A stretch of 64,000 nucleotides of DNA, taken from assembly GCF_900103275.1 (NCBI RefSeq), contig NZ_FNGP01000002.1:575491-639490 (forward strand). Direction: 5' to 3'. Both the position numbers and the translations under genes were made by a program. The notes under the pieces were generated by a model that was not told where the DNA came from, searched no databases, and worked only from the letters and a program-made list of their open reading frames with translations. Below, in pieces: positions 36,201-44,734 of the stretch. The stretch comes from Tessaracoccus oleiagri (GTDB lineage Bacteria; Actinomycetota; Actinomycetes; Propionibacteriales; Propionibacteriaceae). Each line of letters starts with the position of its first letter. Position 1 is the stretch's first letter.

Positions 36201-37491
36201 GGCCGGCCCGTCGGCCGACGAAGCCACCCAGTTCCGGCTGGCCCAGGGCATGCTGCGCTGGACCTTGGAGCGGGAGGCCGCGCGCGAACGCGCCGAGGGG
36301 TCGGGCGATGGCGAGGCAGGCTGGCTGCTCCGCCGTCGGGAGGGGCAGCCGCTGCTCGTGGCCGTCCGCCACGATCTGCTCGACGTCGCCGAGGTCCTCG
36401 GCCGCCGCGCAGACTCACTGGTCGACGAGGCCAACGGGTCGGGCGCCGACGCCCTCGTCCCGGCCGCCCGCGCAGCCCAGCAGCTGGGCGCCGTTCTCGA
36501 CCAGGCCACCTCGCCACGTGCCGCCGCCCCGTTCGACGACCTCCGCCGGGGCCAGCGGTTGGCCCAGCTGGCGGCGCTGGTCTCCCGGCACGCGGGTGCG
36601 TCGGCCGCCGGGGAGCTGCACCACCGCGACCTCACCGCAGGCGCCGCGCTGCGCTACACCCTCCCCGCCGTCATACCCGGCCAGCTGTACCGCCCCGTCG
36701 AGCTGCGGGAACGCGTCCAGGCCCGGTTCCCCCAGCTTCGGCCCCTCCCCCAGCGGCCCGAGCTCGACTCCATCGTCGACGGCCTCGGCCGCGGCCTGCG
36801 CTACGACGACAACGCCCGCGGCTACCGCGCCGCCGCCGCGGCGGGCAAGGACACCACCGGCCTCGAATCGCGCCTCCAGACCCAGCTCGGCACCCCCGCC
36901 ACGCTCGCCTCCGGACCCGGAGCCGTCGGCCAACGGCTGATCGACAGCCGCAAGGGCCGCTCCTTCGTCGCGCTCGGCGTCGACGCCGGCGCCCACGACC
37001 GCCTCGTCGGCGTGCTCGCCACCCACTTCGAGGCCGTCCCCCTGGACCTCACCCACACCCTCATGGACGCCCTCCACGCCACCGCCGCCGCGGCCGGGCT
37101 CCCCTGGGACGTGGTGCTGGGCGCAGACGCAGAACAACCGGGCTCCCGCGCCCACACCGGACTCCGCGCCCTGGTCGAGCGCTCCCTACCCGCCGTCCGC
37201 GCCGCCATCGAGGCCACCCTGCAGGAGGCCGCGGGCCGCCCCGTCGCGCTGCTCGACGCGTCCCTGCTCGCCCGCTACGAGGCACTCGGCCTCCTGGCCG
37301 GGTGGATGGATCTGGCCACCCCCCGGCCCACCGCCGTGTGGCTCGTCGTCCCGCAGCTGCACGGCAACATCGGCCCCATGGTGGACGGCCACTCCCTGCC
37401 CCTGACCGCCCCCAACCAGTACGTGTCGGTGCCGCGCGATTGGATAGACACGTACCACCGCACCCCCGCCCCGGAAGGACACCCAGCGTGA
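33250..37491 (+). CDS. pglW: BREX type 2 protein kinase PglW
   Basis: 1413 aa. An N-terminal NERD nuclease-related domain (residues about 12-130) has NWSEVDLLILAPDGLHLVEL, i.e. D...E with a following Lys. Two kinase domains follow. The first, near residue 337, is degenerate (HRGLNPRA for HRDLKPxN, GDW for DFG). The second starts GRFELKSRLGAGSTA near 517 and has HRDIKPAN at 640 and DFS. The C-terminal 600 residues have helical and sigma-70-region-like parts (LGILGRTDPNATQAELAAAL). PglW phosphorylates proteins in the Pgl/BREX-2 phage defence. It overlaps pglX by GTGA (37488-37491). GC content is high, unlike the central cassette. Confidence 0.93.
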   Translation: MVNDRWVEVTPSQFAHEKDGLRLIRDLLPKRAPFRAWTNFEFRDDRGNWSEVDLLILAPDGLHLVELKYYSGRLRGNDQTWLRDGRAPEDSPLRLANRKAKRLRSKLMSEYDAWRRGRRFDSPPPPAREVIPYIQESVFLHHPDLVVDLPEADRRDLYGLPGNEAASGLSPITELFNGTPHPNSTVRENAVVGMMKLIGLRSHQREAGSFVLDPQPVDDGPGWQDWLGTHKLLGTRRRIRFRTVPEGSPDEARRRVRRIAEHEMRVMQHLSHDAVLRPEDLVDSDLGPGLVYPYDPSWQRLDLWLAGRPTLGFDDQLALVRQVAEALAYAHGKNVVHRGLNPRAVLVHTSRDGRLQVKVGDWQGVGRTDEATHTEATRGVTQLADVLAGEIPLADRWARAAFTAPEGIQVGTPDRLRLDVFSLGALAFYLVTGGQLPARNRADLTVRLREQRGLDVSVELPEVPPALRDAILQATHPQVSDRLPDVAAFLGALDAATTSPEQEEAADPLDAGPGAILGGRFELKSRLGAGSTAVGLLVEDLSLDDRPERVLKVAVDDAAARRLEDEADTLRQVNSPRIVKLIDGPLEVAGRRALLLASAGRETLATHLGNRERLSLDLLDRWGTDLLETLVVLDDAGVTHRDIKPANLGVQVDRGNRSKHLVLFDFSLAKAAASDIQAGTRPYLDPFLTARRQYDSAAERYAAAVVLFEMATGHPPVYGDGLSDPAAIPDEAAIDPTRFDPSVSAQLTAFFTRALARDAAARHDTATQMLLEWRACFPASSVPPINADELAAQATADTPLTQSGLTPRAISALEPLKVATVGDVAQIDAVRLNHLPGSSSATREEIKRHARTWRDKYKSKEHTWRVVEDTTPLPDPHDSADVLLAAARQGKEDRAVELASLILGILGRTDPNATQAELAAALSPPVTRGRVSQLFGTLQDRWAADPAALTLLGRLTDAVDQRLGELGGVATFDELATHLLSLMVAGPSADEATQFRLAQGMLRWTLEREAARERAEGSGDGEAGWLLRRREGQPLLVAVRHDLLDVAEVLGRRADSLVDEANGSGADALVPAARAAQQLGAVLDQATSPRAAAPFDDLRRGQRLAQLAALVSRHAGASAAGELHHRDLTAGAALRYTLPAVIPGQLYRPVELRERVQARFPQLRPLPQRPELDSIVDGLGRGLRYDDNARGYRAAAAAGKDTTGLESRLQTQLGTPATLASGPGAVGQRLIDSRKGRSFVALGVDAGAHDRLVGVLATHFEAVPLDLTHTLMDALHATAAAAGLPWDVVLGADAEQPGSRAHTGLRALVERSLPAVRAAIEATLQEAAGRPVALLDASLLARYEALGLLAGWMDLATPRPTAVWLVVPQLHGNIGPMVDGHSLPLTAPNQYVSVPRDWIDTYHRTPAPEGHPA

Positions 37492-40400
37492 TCAACGCCG
37501 CCGCCCTCGTCGCCGACCTGAAGAAGCAGGTGCTTCTCCTGGAGGACGACCTGCGCCAGCGGATCGCGCTGCCCGAGTTCGATCAGGAGTGGCGCAGCGA
37601 GCACGCCGCCGCCACTTCTGGGGACCGCACCGCCGCCACCTACACGGCCTGGGCCGACGACCGGATCACGCAGGCCGCCGTGTCCTGGGTGCTGACCACG
37701 ACCTTCGTCCGGTTCTGCGAGGACAACGCCCTGCTCGGCCCCGTCTGGATCTCCGGGCCGGCCGAGCGACGGCAGGAGGCCCTCGACGCGCAGCTCGCCT
37801 ACTTCCGCGCCCACCCCGAACACACCGACCGCGAATGGGTCGAGCAGGCCATCGCACACCTCGCCGCCACGCCCGCCACGCGTGGACTCGTTGACGACCA
37901 GGCCATGCTGCACACCGTCTCCCCCTCCGGTCAGGCCGTCGGCCGGCTGCTGGAGTTCTGGCGGCAGCGCACCGACGACGGCACGCTGGTCCACGACTTC
38001 ACCGATCCGCAGCTCGACACTCGCTTCCTCGGCGACCTCTACCAGGACCTCTCCGACCACGCGAAGAAGACCTACGCCCTCCTCCAGACCCCGGAGTTCG
38101 TCGAGGAGTTCATCCTCGACCGCACCCTGGAACCCGCCCTGAACGACCGCCCGCTCGACGGGTTCAAGCTGATCGACCCGGCCTGCGGCTCCGGTCACTT
38201 CCTCCTCGGCGCCTTCCGCCGACTGCTCGCCCGCTGGCAGGCGGAGGCGCCTGCCCTCGGCCGCCGTGACCAGGTGCAGAACGCCCTCGACGCCGTGTGG
38301 GGGGTCGACATCAACCCGTTCGCCGCAGCCATTGCAGTGTTTCGCCTCACCGTCGCCGCGCTGAAAGCCATCGGCCACAGCTCCCTGGAGACCGCGCCCG
38401 GCTTCAAGATCCACGTTCTGGCCGGCGACTCGCTGTGGTTCAGCCGGGTGAAGGAGGGTCTGTTCCAAACCCAAAGCGAGTTCGCCTATTCAACTGAGCA
38501 CAGAGAGGGTTTGATTGAGGCGCTTAGCAGTGGTCAGTACGACGCTGTTGTCGCGAACCCGCCCTACATCACTGTCAAGGACAAGGCACTCAGCACCAGT
38601 TATCGCGAACGCTTCGCTTACCTCAAGGGGCAATACCAGCTAACCGCCCCGTTCATGGAGTTGCTGTTCAGACTCGCCAGACGAGGCGCAGCCGAAACCA
38701 AGCCCGGTTGGGTCGGCCAAATCACTTCCAACGCCTTCATGAAACGCGAGTTCGGTACGCCGATCATCGAGGATTTCCTGACGCACTTGGATCTCCGAGA
38801 AGTCATCGACACCTCGGGGGCATACATCCCGGGGCACGGAACTCCCACAGTCATTCTTGTGGGACGAAATCAGACCCCAGCATCGGGGACCGTTCGCTCC
38901 GTGTTGGGCATCCGGGGGGAGCCAGGACGGCCTGCTGTGGCCGCGAACGGTCTCGTCTGGTCCTCGATCGCCCAGAACATCGGAACGAGTCCGCACGAAG
39001 ACGCCTGGATCACCGTCGTCGATCTACCGCGGGCGTCTCTGACGTCCCACCCTTGGAGCCTCACTGGCGGCGGTGCCGCGGCTCTCAGCGCCGCGCTCGC
39101 CGGGGGCCAGCGCTTCGGCGATCAAGTAAGGCTGATCGGACGAACATGTCACACCGGTTCAGATGACGCCTACTTCGCTCCGACTGGGACATGGACACGA
39201 TTCCAGGTTCCGCAGGCTCACGTGCGACCGCTGGCCACCGGGGACGCCGTCAGAGATTGGGCGTTGTCGCCGCACACTGAAGCTCTCTTCCCCTACGACC
39301 AGACTCTCCAGGCTGAACTTGAGGATCCTGGATTGAAGCGCCTGCTGTGGGCTCAGCGGGCAGGTCTGAGCCTTCGGCGTGAGCCGGGCGGGACACATGA
39401 GGAGATCGGCCTGACCTGGTACGAATGGAGCCGTTGGCACCCAGAGCGATTCAGGATTCCCTTGGGGATCGCTATGGCCTTCGTCGCCACGCACAACCAC
39501 TTCGTCCTCGACCGCGGCGGAAAGGTGTTCAACAGGTCCGCGCCGGTGATCAAGCTGCCGGCCGACGCCACAGAGGACGACCACCTCAAGCTCCTCGGCG
39601 TCCTGAACTCGTCGACGGCGTGCTTCTGGCTCAAGCAGAACAGCCACAACAAGGGCGAGGGCGGTGGGGCGCGAGTCGACGCAGGCTACGCGGCGCGCGG
39701 TGAATCGCACCGGGATACGTACGAGTTCACCGGCACGACTCTCCAGGAATTCCCGCTTCCCAAGCAGCTACCCCTGGACAGGGCTCGTGTGCTTGACGAC
39801 TTGGCGCAGGAGTTGTCACGCAACCAAGTGGAGGCGTTGATTGAGTCGGAGCCGCCCACCGCCGATCTGCTGGGCGAAGCGGAGGCGGCGCAGTCCTCGC
39901 TCCGCGGGCGGATGATCGCGCACCAGGAGGAGCTCGACTGGGAGGTCTACGCCTCATACGGCCTGCTGGACGATGCACTCGTCCACGCCGGCGAGCCGCC
40001 GGAGGTGCGGCTCGGAGAGCGGGCATTCGAGATTGTGCTCGCGCGCCGGATCGCAGCGGGCGAGGAGGAGACCACCTGGTTCTCGCGACACGGCTCCACC
40101 CCGATCACGGAGGTCCCGGAGCACTGGCCGGCCGACTACCGCGAGCTCGTGCAGCGGCGGATCGACGCGATCGAGTCTGTCGACGCCATCCGGCTGCTGG
40201 AGGCTCCCGAATACAAGCGGCGCTGGGCCACCGAGCCGTTCACCAAGCAGGCGGACCGCGCGCTGCGCGGCTGGCTGCTGGACCGGTTGGAGGACCGCTC
40301 CCTGTGGTTCACGTCGCAGGGGCAGGTGCGGCCGCTGTCGGTGAGCCAGCTCGCCGACGCGCTCGGCCGGGACGCGGAGTTCGTCTCCGTGGTGGAGCTG

Positions 40401-41015
40401 TGGCAGGGCCGCCGCGATGCGGACCTGGTCGCGGCGCTGACGTCGCTCATCGAGTCCGAGGCGGTGCCCTACTTGGCCGCGTACCGGCTCAAGGACTCGG
40501 GGCTCAGGAAGTTCGCCGAGTGGCAGCGCACCTGGGAGCTACAGCGCAAGGAAGACGCCGGTGAGCCGGTGGGGACGATCCCCGTGCCGCCCAAGTACTC
40601 CACGGCCGATTTCCGCAAGACCTCCTACTGGTCCAACCGTGGCAAGCTCGACGTGCCGAAGGAGCGGTTCATCCTCTATCCCGGCGCCGGCCGCGAGACC
40701 GACCCCACCCCGCTGCTCGGCTGGGCCGGCTGGGACCACGCGCAGCAGTCCCTCGCGCTGGCCACGATCATCCATGAGCGCATCGCCGAGGGCGCCCCCG
40801 ACGCCCAACTCGTCCCGCTCGTCGCGGGGCTCGCCGAGCTGCAGCCGTGGGTGGAGCAGTGGCACTCCGAACTCGACCCCACCTTCGGCGTCAGCCCGGC
40901 CCAGTTCGCGCGGGAGCAGCTGAGCGAACACCTCAAGTCCCTCGGCCTCACCGTCGACGACCTCGCCGCGTGGCGCCCCCCAGCCCCGACCCGCGGAAGG
41001 AGGGCCGCCAAGTGA
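37488..41015 (+). CDS. pglX: BREX type 2 adenine-specific DNA methyltransferase PglX
   Basis: 1175 aa. The SAM motif FKLIDPACGSGHFLLGAF (near residue 230) and catalytic VVANPPYI (NPPY at 357-360) define an N6-adenine methyltransferase. A target-recognition region and a long C-terminal helical part unique to PglX follow. In Pgl/BREX it marks host DNA (or in the Streptomyces model, phage DNA). The GTG start at 37488 overlaps pglW's stop; the longer frame upstream is a shadow. GC falls inside the gene: I counted 33/60 in 38581-38640 against 39/60 in 37981-38040. The lower-GC section runs from about 38460 to 39450. Confidence 0.94.
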   Translation: MINAAALVADLKKQVLLLEDDLRQRIALPEFDQEWRSEHAAATSGDRTAATYTAWADDRITQAAVSWVLTTTFVRFCEDNALLGPVWISGPAERRQEALDAQLAYFRAHPEHTDREWVEQAIAHLAATPATRGLVDDQAMLHTVSPSGQAVGRLLEFWRQRTDDGTLVHDFTDPQLDTRFLGDLYQDLSDHAKKTYALLQTPEFVEEFILDRTLEPALNDRPLDGFKLIDPACGSGHFLLGAFRRLLARWQAEAPALGRRDQVQNALDAVWGVDINPFAAAIAVFRLTVAALKAIGHSSLETAPGFKIHVLAGDSLWFSRVKEGLFQTQSEFAYSTEHREGLIEALSSGQYDAVVANPPYITVKDKALSTSYRERFAYLKGQYQLTAPFMELLFRLARRGAAETKPGWVGQITSNAFMKREFGTPIIEDFLTHLDLREVIDTSGAYIPGHGTPTVILVGRNQTPASGTVRSVLGIRGEPGRPAVAANGLVWSSIAQNIGTSPHEDAWITVVDLPRASLTSHPWSLTGGGAAALSAALAGGQRFGDQVRLIGRTCHTGSDDAYFAPTGTWTRFQVPQAHVRPLATGDAVRDWALSPHTEALFPYDQTLQAELEDPGLKRLLWAQRAGLSLRREPGGTHEEIGLTWYEWSRWHPERFRIPLGIAMAFVATHNHFVLDRGGKVFNRSAPVIKLPADATEDDHLKLLGVLNSSTACFWLKQNSHNKGEGGGARVDAGYAARGESHRDTYEFTGTTLQEFPLPKQLPLDRARVLDDLAQELSRNQVEALIESEPPTADLLGEAEAAQSSLRGRMIAHQEELDWEVYASYGLLDDALVHAGEPPEVRLGERAFEIVLARRIAAGEEETTWFSRHGSTPITEVPEHWPADYRELVQRRIDAIESVDAIRLLEAPEYKRRWATEPFTKQADRALRGWLLDRLEDRSLWFTSQGQVRPLSVSQLADALGRDAEFVSVVELWQGRRDADLVAALTSLIESEAVPYLAAYRLKDSGLRKFAEWQRTWELQRKEDAGEPVGTIPVPPKYSTADFRKTSYWSNRGKLDVPKERFILYPGAGRETDPTPLLGWAGWDHAQQSLALATIIHERIAEGAPDAQLVPLVAGLAELQPWVEQWHSELDPTFGVSPAQFAREQLSEHLKSLGLTVDDLAAWRPPAPTRGRRAAK

Positions 41016-44000
41016 GCGCCCTACTGCGTGACATCTTCACCATCCCGGAGACCACCAGCACCGCCGACTACGTACTGCGGCTCACCGAGAGCGTCGACGA
41101 CGCCCACCTCAACCGCACGCTCGACGACTACGTGGTCACCGACGAGCTGGCCCGCGCCTTCGACACCGCGCTCGGCGTCGTCTCCACCGCCATCTCGGCC
41201 AACTCCAGCAAGGGCGCGTTCCTCACCGGCTCCTTCGGCTCCGGCAAGAGCCACTTCATGGCCGTTCTTTACGCGCTGCTGCGGCAGACCCCGAAGGCCC
41301 GCGTCATCCCCGAGCTCGCGGGCGTCGTCGCCCGGCACGACCCCCAGCTCCAGGGCCGCAAGATCCTCCCGCTGACCTTTCACCTGCTGGGCGCGCAGTC
41401 GCTGGAGCAGGCACTGTTCGACGGCTACCTCCGCCAGCTACATGAGCTCCACCCGGAGGCCACACCGCCGCTGCTGCACCAGACCAGCCGCCTGCTGGAG
41501 GACGCCGACTCGCTGCGCCGCCGCATCGGCGACCAGGCGTTCTTCGATGGCCTCAACGAGGGCACCGAGGCCGGCGACGTCTGGGACTCCTTCCTCGGCG
41601 GCGCCGCGACCTGGGACGCGGCCAGCTATGACGCCGCCCGCGCCGCCTCCCCGCAGGACCCCCGCCGCGCCGAGCTGGTGGCCGCGCTGCAGGAGCGGTA
41701 CTTCGCCGCCTACAGCCGACACGCCTCCCACATCGGCCTCGACGAGGGCCTCACCGCCATCTCCGCGCACGCGCAGTCACTCGGCTACGACGCCGTCGTG
41801 CTGTTCCTCGACGAGCTGGTGCTGTGGCTGGCGTTCCGCATCCGCGACCACGCGTTCTTCGGCGCCGAGGCCCAGAAGATCAGCAAGCTCGTCGAGGGTG
41901 GGCAGGGCGGCCGCCGCATCCCGCTGGTGTCCTTCATCGCCCGCCAGATGGACCTTCGCCGCTGGCTGGCCGACTCGGGCGCCAGCGGAGCCGAGCAGCA
42001 GGCGCTGGACCAGGCGTTCCGCTTCCAGGAGGGCCGCTTCCCCGAGATCCGGCTGGGCGACGACAACCTCCCCTACGTCGCCAACAAGCGACTCTTGACC
42101 CCCCGCGACGACGACGCCAAACGCGAGATCGACCGCGCCTTCGACACCCTCGACAGACGCGCCGAATCCTGGGACGTGCTCCTCGACGGCATCAACACCG
42201 ACGACCGGCACCGCGGCGCCGACGCCGCCCAGTTCCGGCTCACCTACCCCTTCTCCCCCGCGCTCGTTTCGACGCTCCGGTCGCTCGCCGGCGTCATGCA
42301 GCGCGAGCGCACCGCGCTGAAGGTCATGCAGCAGCTGCTCGTCGACCGCCGCGACGAGCTCACGATTGCCGATGTCATCCCCGTGGGCGACGCCTTCGAC
42401 TACCTCGTGACGGGCGCGGCGGGTGACCAGCCGCTCGACGAGGCGTCCGCGGCCCTGTTCCGGGCCGCGAGCAGCCTGTACCAGGAGCGGCTGCAGCCGA
42501 TGATCCTCAAGCAGTACAACCTCACGGCCGAGGACCTGCGCAACGGTGCCCCGCTGCCCCCAGCGCTCGTCGGGGACCTGCGCCTGGCCAAGACGCTACT
42601 GCTCAGCGCCGTCGCGCCGAACGTGCCAGCCCTCAAGGGGCTGACCGCCGGCCGGCTGGCCTCGCTCAACCACGGCTCTATCCGCTCGCCACTGCCCAAC
42701 GGCGAGGCCAGCGTCGTGCTGTCGAAGGTGCGGCAGTGGGCCACGCAGGTGCCGGAGATCCGCGTCGAGACCGAGGGCCGCAACCCGCTGATCTCCGTGC
42801 AGCTCTCGGACGTCGACTACGAGTCGGTGGTGGACCGGGCCCGAGGCGAGGACAACGACGGCCGCCGTCGCGAGCTGATCAAGCGGCTCGTCGCCGAGGG
42901 CTTTGGTCTCGATGCGCTGGGCCCCCAGGACATGCTCGGCGCCCACACCCTTAAGGTGATCTGGCGCGGCACCGCCCGCGAGGTGGATCTGGTTTTCGGC
43001 AACGTTCGGGACGCTGGCTGGCTGACCGACGAGCACTTCCGCGCCCGCCCATCGACGTGGCGGTTCGTCGTCGACCACCCGTTCGACGACCCCGGCCATT
43101 CCGCCGCCGAGGACCTCGCGCGGATCGACCAGATGCGAGCCCGCAACTGGGACGAGCGCACCATCGTGTGGCTGCCGCGGTTCTTCAGCCCCGAGCGGAT
43201 CCGCGACGTCAGCCGACTGGTGATCCTCAACTACCTCCTGGAAGGCGCCGGCGACCGCTACGCGTCCTTCGCCGACCACCTCTCCGAGACCGGCCGGGTG
43301 CAGGCGAAGACCATCCTGCAATCGCAGCGCGAGGCGCTCCTCCACCGGCTCAAGCAGGCCATCCAGGTGGCCTACGACGTCGAGTCCCCGATGGGCAGCG
43401 GCGACGTGGTGGGCGACGCCTCCCACCCCGAGGTGCTGGCCTCACTGACGCCGAGCTTCACGCCCCGGCCCCCGGCCGGCGGCACCCTCAAGCAGGCCTA
43501 CGAGCACCTGGTGCGGGAGGCATTTTCCGCCACCTACCCGGCTCACCCCCGCTTCGAGCCGGGCGACGAGGAGGTCCGCCCACGCGAGCTGCAGGTAGCG
43601 TACTCCTACGTCGAGCAAGCGCTGGCCGACCGCGAGAACCGCGTCCCGCTCGGCCCCGACGCGGCGGCTGCGCGTCGGATCGCGAACCCGCTCGGTGTGG
43701 GCAAGGCCGCCGAAACGCACTTCCTCATGGGGGATGAGTACTTCTCCATGTGGGGCCCGGAGTTCGCTCGACGGCTCGGGGCCCGGGATGCCAGCGCCAG
43801 CGGGCCGGTCACCGTCGGCGAGGTACGCGGATGGATCGCGGGAATGGAGCCCAAGCTGGGCCTCACACGCGAGGTGGCCGACCTGGTGATCCTCGCTTGG
43901 GCCGCACTCCGTCGGCGTGCCTGGTACCACCACGGCGCCACCATCGACGCGCCCAAGCCCGGCACGTTGCGCGATGAGATGGAGTTGCGTGAGCAGCCCA

Positions 44001-44734
44001 TGCCTGCCGAGGACGAGTGGGCCACCGCGACTCGACTGGCCGGCGCCATCTTCGGGCTCAGCAGCTCCACTCACGCCACGCCCAGCGCGGTGGCCAACCT
44101 TGCGCAGGCCGTGCGTGCCAGGGCCATCGAATGGTCGGAACCCAGCGCCCGGCTGGTCACCGCTCTCGAAGCGGCCTCGAACTCGATCGTGCTCGACCAG
44201 TCGCAGCCCAACCGGCGGCTGGATACGGCCCGGGCCGCTGCAGATCTTTGCGAGGTGCTTCGCGCGCTGAACGGTCTTCCGCTCATCAGGCGCTTGGCCG
44301 TTGCGGAGGTTCCCCAGCCAACCGCCACCGGCCGGTCGCTGGCGAGCGCAGGTGCCGTCGCGGCCAAAGTGAGCGGCTATGACTGGCACCGATTCACAGC
44401 ACTCATCAACGCGTCGGCCGGGGAAGGTGCGCGGGCAGACGAGGCCGCAGGCATCCTGAACCGGCTCCGCGAGGCCCTGCAGGCCGACGAGTTCACCACC
44501 CAGCTCGCCCCAGCGATCACCAACGCGGACCGGGAGCTCTTCGATTGGCTCGCCCGCGGCAACCCGACACCCCAGCCACCGGTGTCGCCGCCGCCCCTGC
44601 CCCCGAAGACCGTCGCATCGGGACGCGCCAGTTTCCGCGGGAGGCACGGGCTGTCCACGGTGTCCCAGCAGCTGGGCGAGTTCGTCGACAAGCACCCTGA
44701 GGAGCAGGTCGTCGTGGAGTGGCGGATCGAATGA
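41012..44734 (+). CDS. pglY: BREX type 2 ATPase PglY
   Basis: 1240 aa large P-loop protein of the BrxC/PglY group. Walker A is GSFGSGKSHFMAV (residues about 72-84). A Walker B-like AVVLFLDELVLWLAF comes near residue 265, and DUF6079-like body follows. It is thought to be the AAA-type core scaffold of BREX. The start GTG overlaps the pglX stop (GTGA) and has GGAAGGAGG upstream. The C-terminus (VSPPPLPPKTVASGRASFRG) has a Pro-rich linker and a last beta element. The stop overlaps pglZ by ATGA. Confidence 0.93.
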   Translation: MSALLRDIFTIPETTSTADYVLRLTESVDDAHLNRTLDDYVVTDELARAFDTALGVVSTAISANSSKGAFLTGSFGSGKSHFMAVLYALLRQTPKARVIPELAGVVARHDPQLQGRKILPLTFHLLGAQSLEQALFDGYLRQLHELHPEATPPLLHQTSRLLEDADSLRRRIGDQAFFDGLNEGTEAGDVWDSFLGGAATWDAASYDAARAASPQDPRRAELVAALQERYFAAYSRHASHIGLDEGLTAISAHAQSLGYDAVVLFLDELVLWLAFRIRDHAFFGAEAQKISKLVEGGQGGRRIPLVSFIARQMDLRRWLADSGASGAEQQALDQAFRFQEGRFPEIRLGDDNLPYVANKRLLTPRDDDAKREIDRAFDTLDRRAESWDVLLDGINTDDRHRGADAAQFRLTYPFSPALVSTLRSLAGVMQRERTALKVMQQLLVDRRDELTIADVIPVGDAFDYLVTGAAGDQPLDEASAALFRAASSLYQERLQPMILKQYNLTAEDLRNGAPLPPALVGDLRLAKTLLLSAVAPNVPALKGLTAGRLASLNHGSIRSPLPNGEASVVLSKVRQWATQVPEIRVETEGRNPLISVQLSDVDYESVVDRARGEDNDGRRRELIKRLVAEGFGLDALGPQDMLGAHTLKVIWRGTAREVDLVFGNVRDAGWLTDEHFRARPSTWRFVVDHPFDDPGHSAAEDLARIDQMRARNWDERTIVWLPRFFSPERIRDVSRLVILNYLLEGAGDRYASFADHLSETGRVQAKTILQSQREALLHRLKQAIQVAYDVESPMGSGDVVGDASHPEVLASLTPSFTPRPPAGGTLKQAYEHLVREAFSATYPAHPRFEPGDEEVRPRELQVAYSYVEQALADRENRVPLGPDAAAARRIANPLGVGKAAETHFLMGDEYFSMWGPEFARRLGARDASASGPVTVGEVRGWIAGMEPKLGLTREVADLVILAWAALRRRAWYHHGATIDAPKPGTLRDEMELREQPMPAEDEWATATRLAGAIFGLSSSTHATPSAVANLAQAVRARAIEWSEPSARLVTALEAASNSIVLDQSQPNRRLDTARAAADLCEVLRALNGLPLIRRLAVAEVPQPTATGRSLASAGAVAAKVSGYDWHRFTALINASAGEGARADEAAGILNRLREALQADEFTTQLAPAITNADRELFDWLARGNPTPQPPVSPPPLPPKTVASGRASFRGRHGLSTVSQQLGEFVDKHPEEQVVVEWRIE

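Noticed and set aside
38299..38304. G6 tract in pglX as a phase-variation switch
   Set aside because: Six G residues are common by chance in this GC-rich DNA and too short to support slippage.
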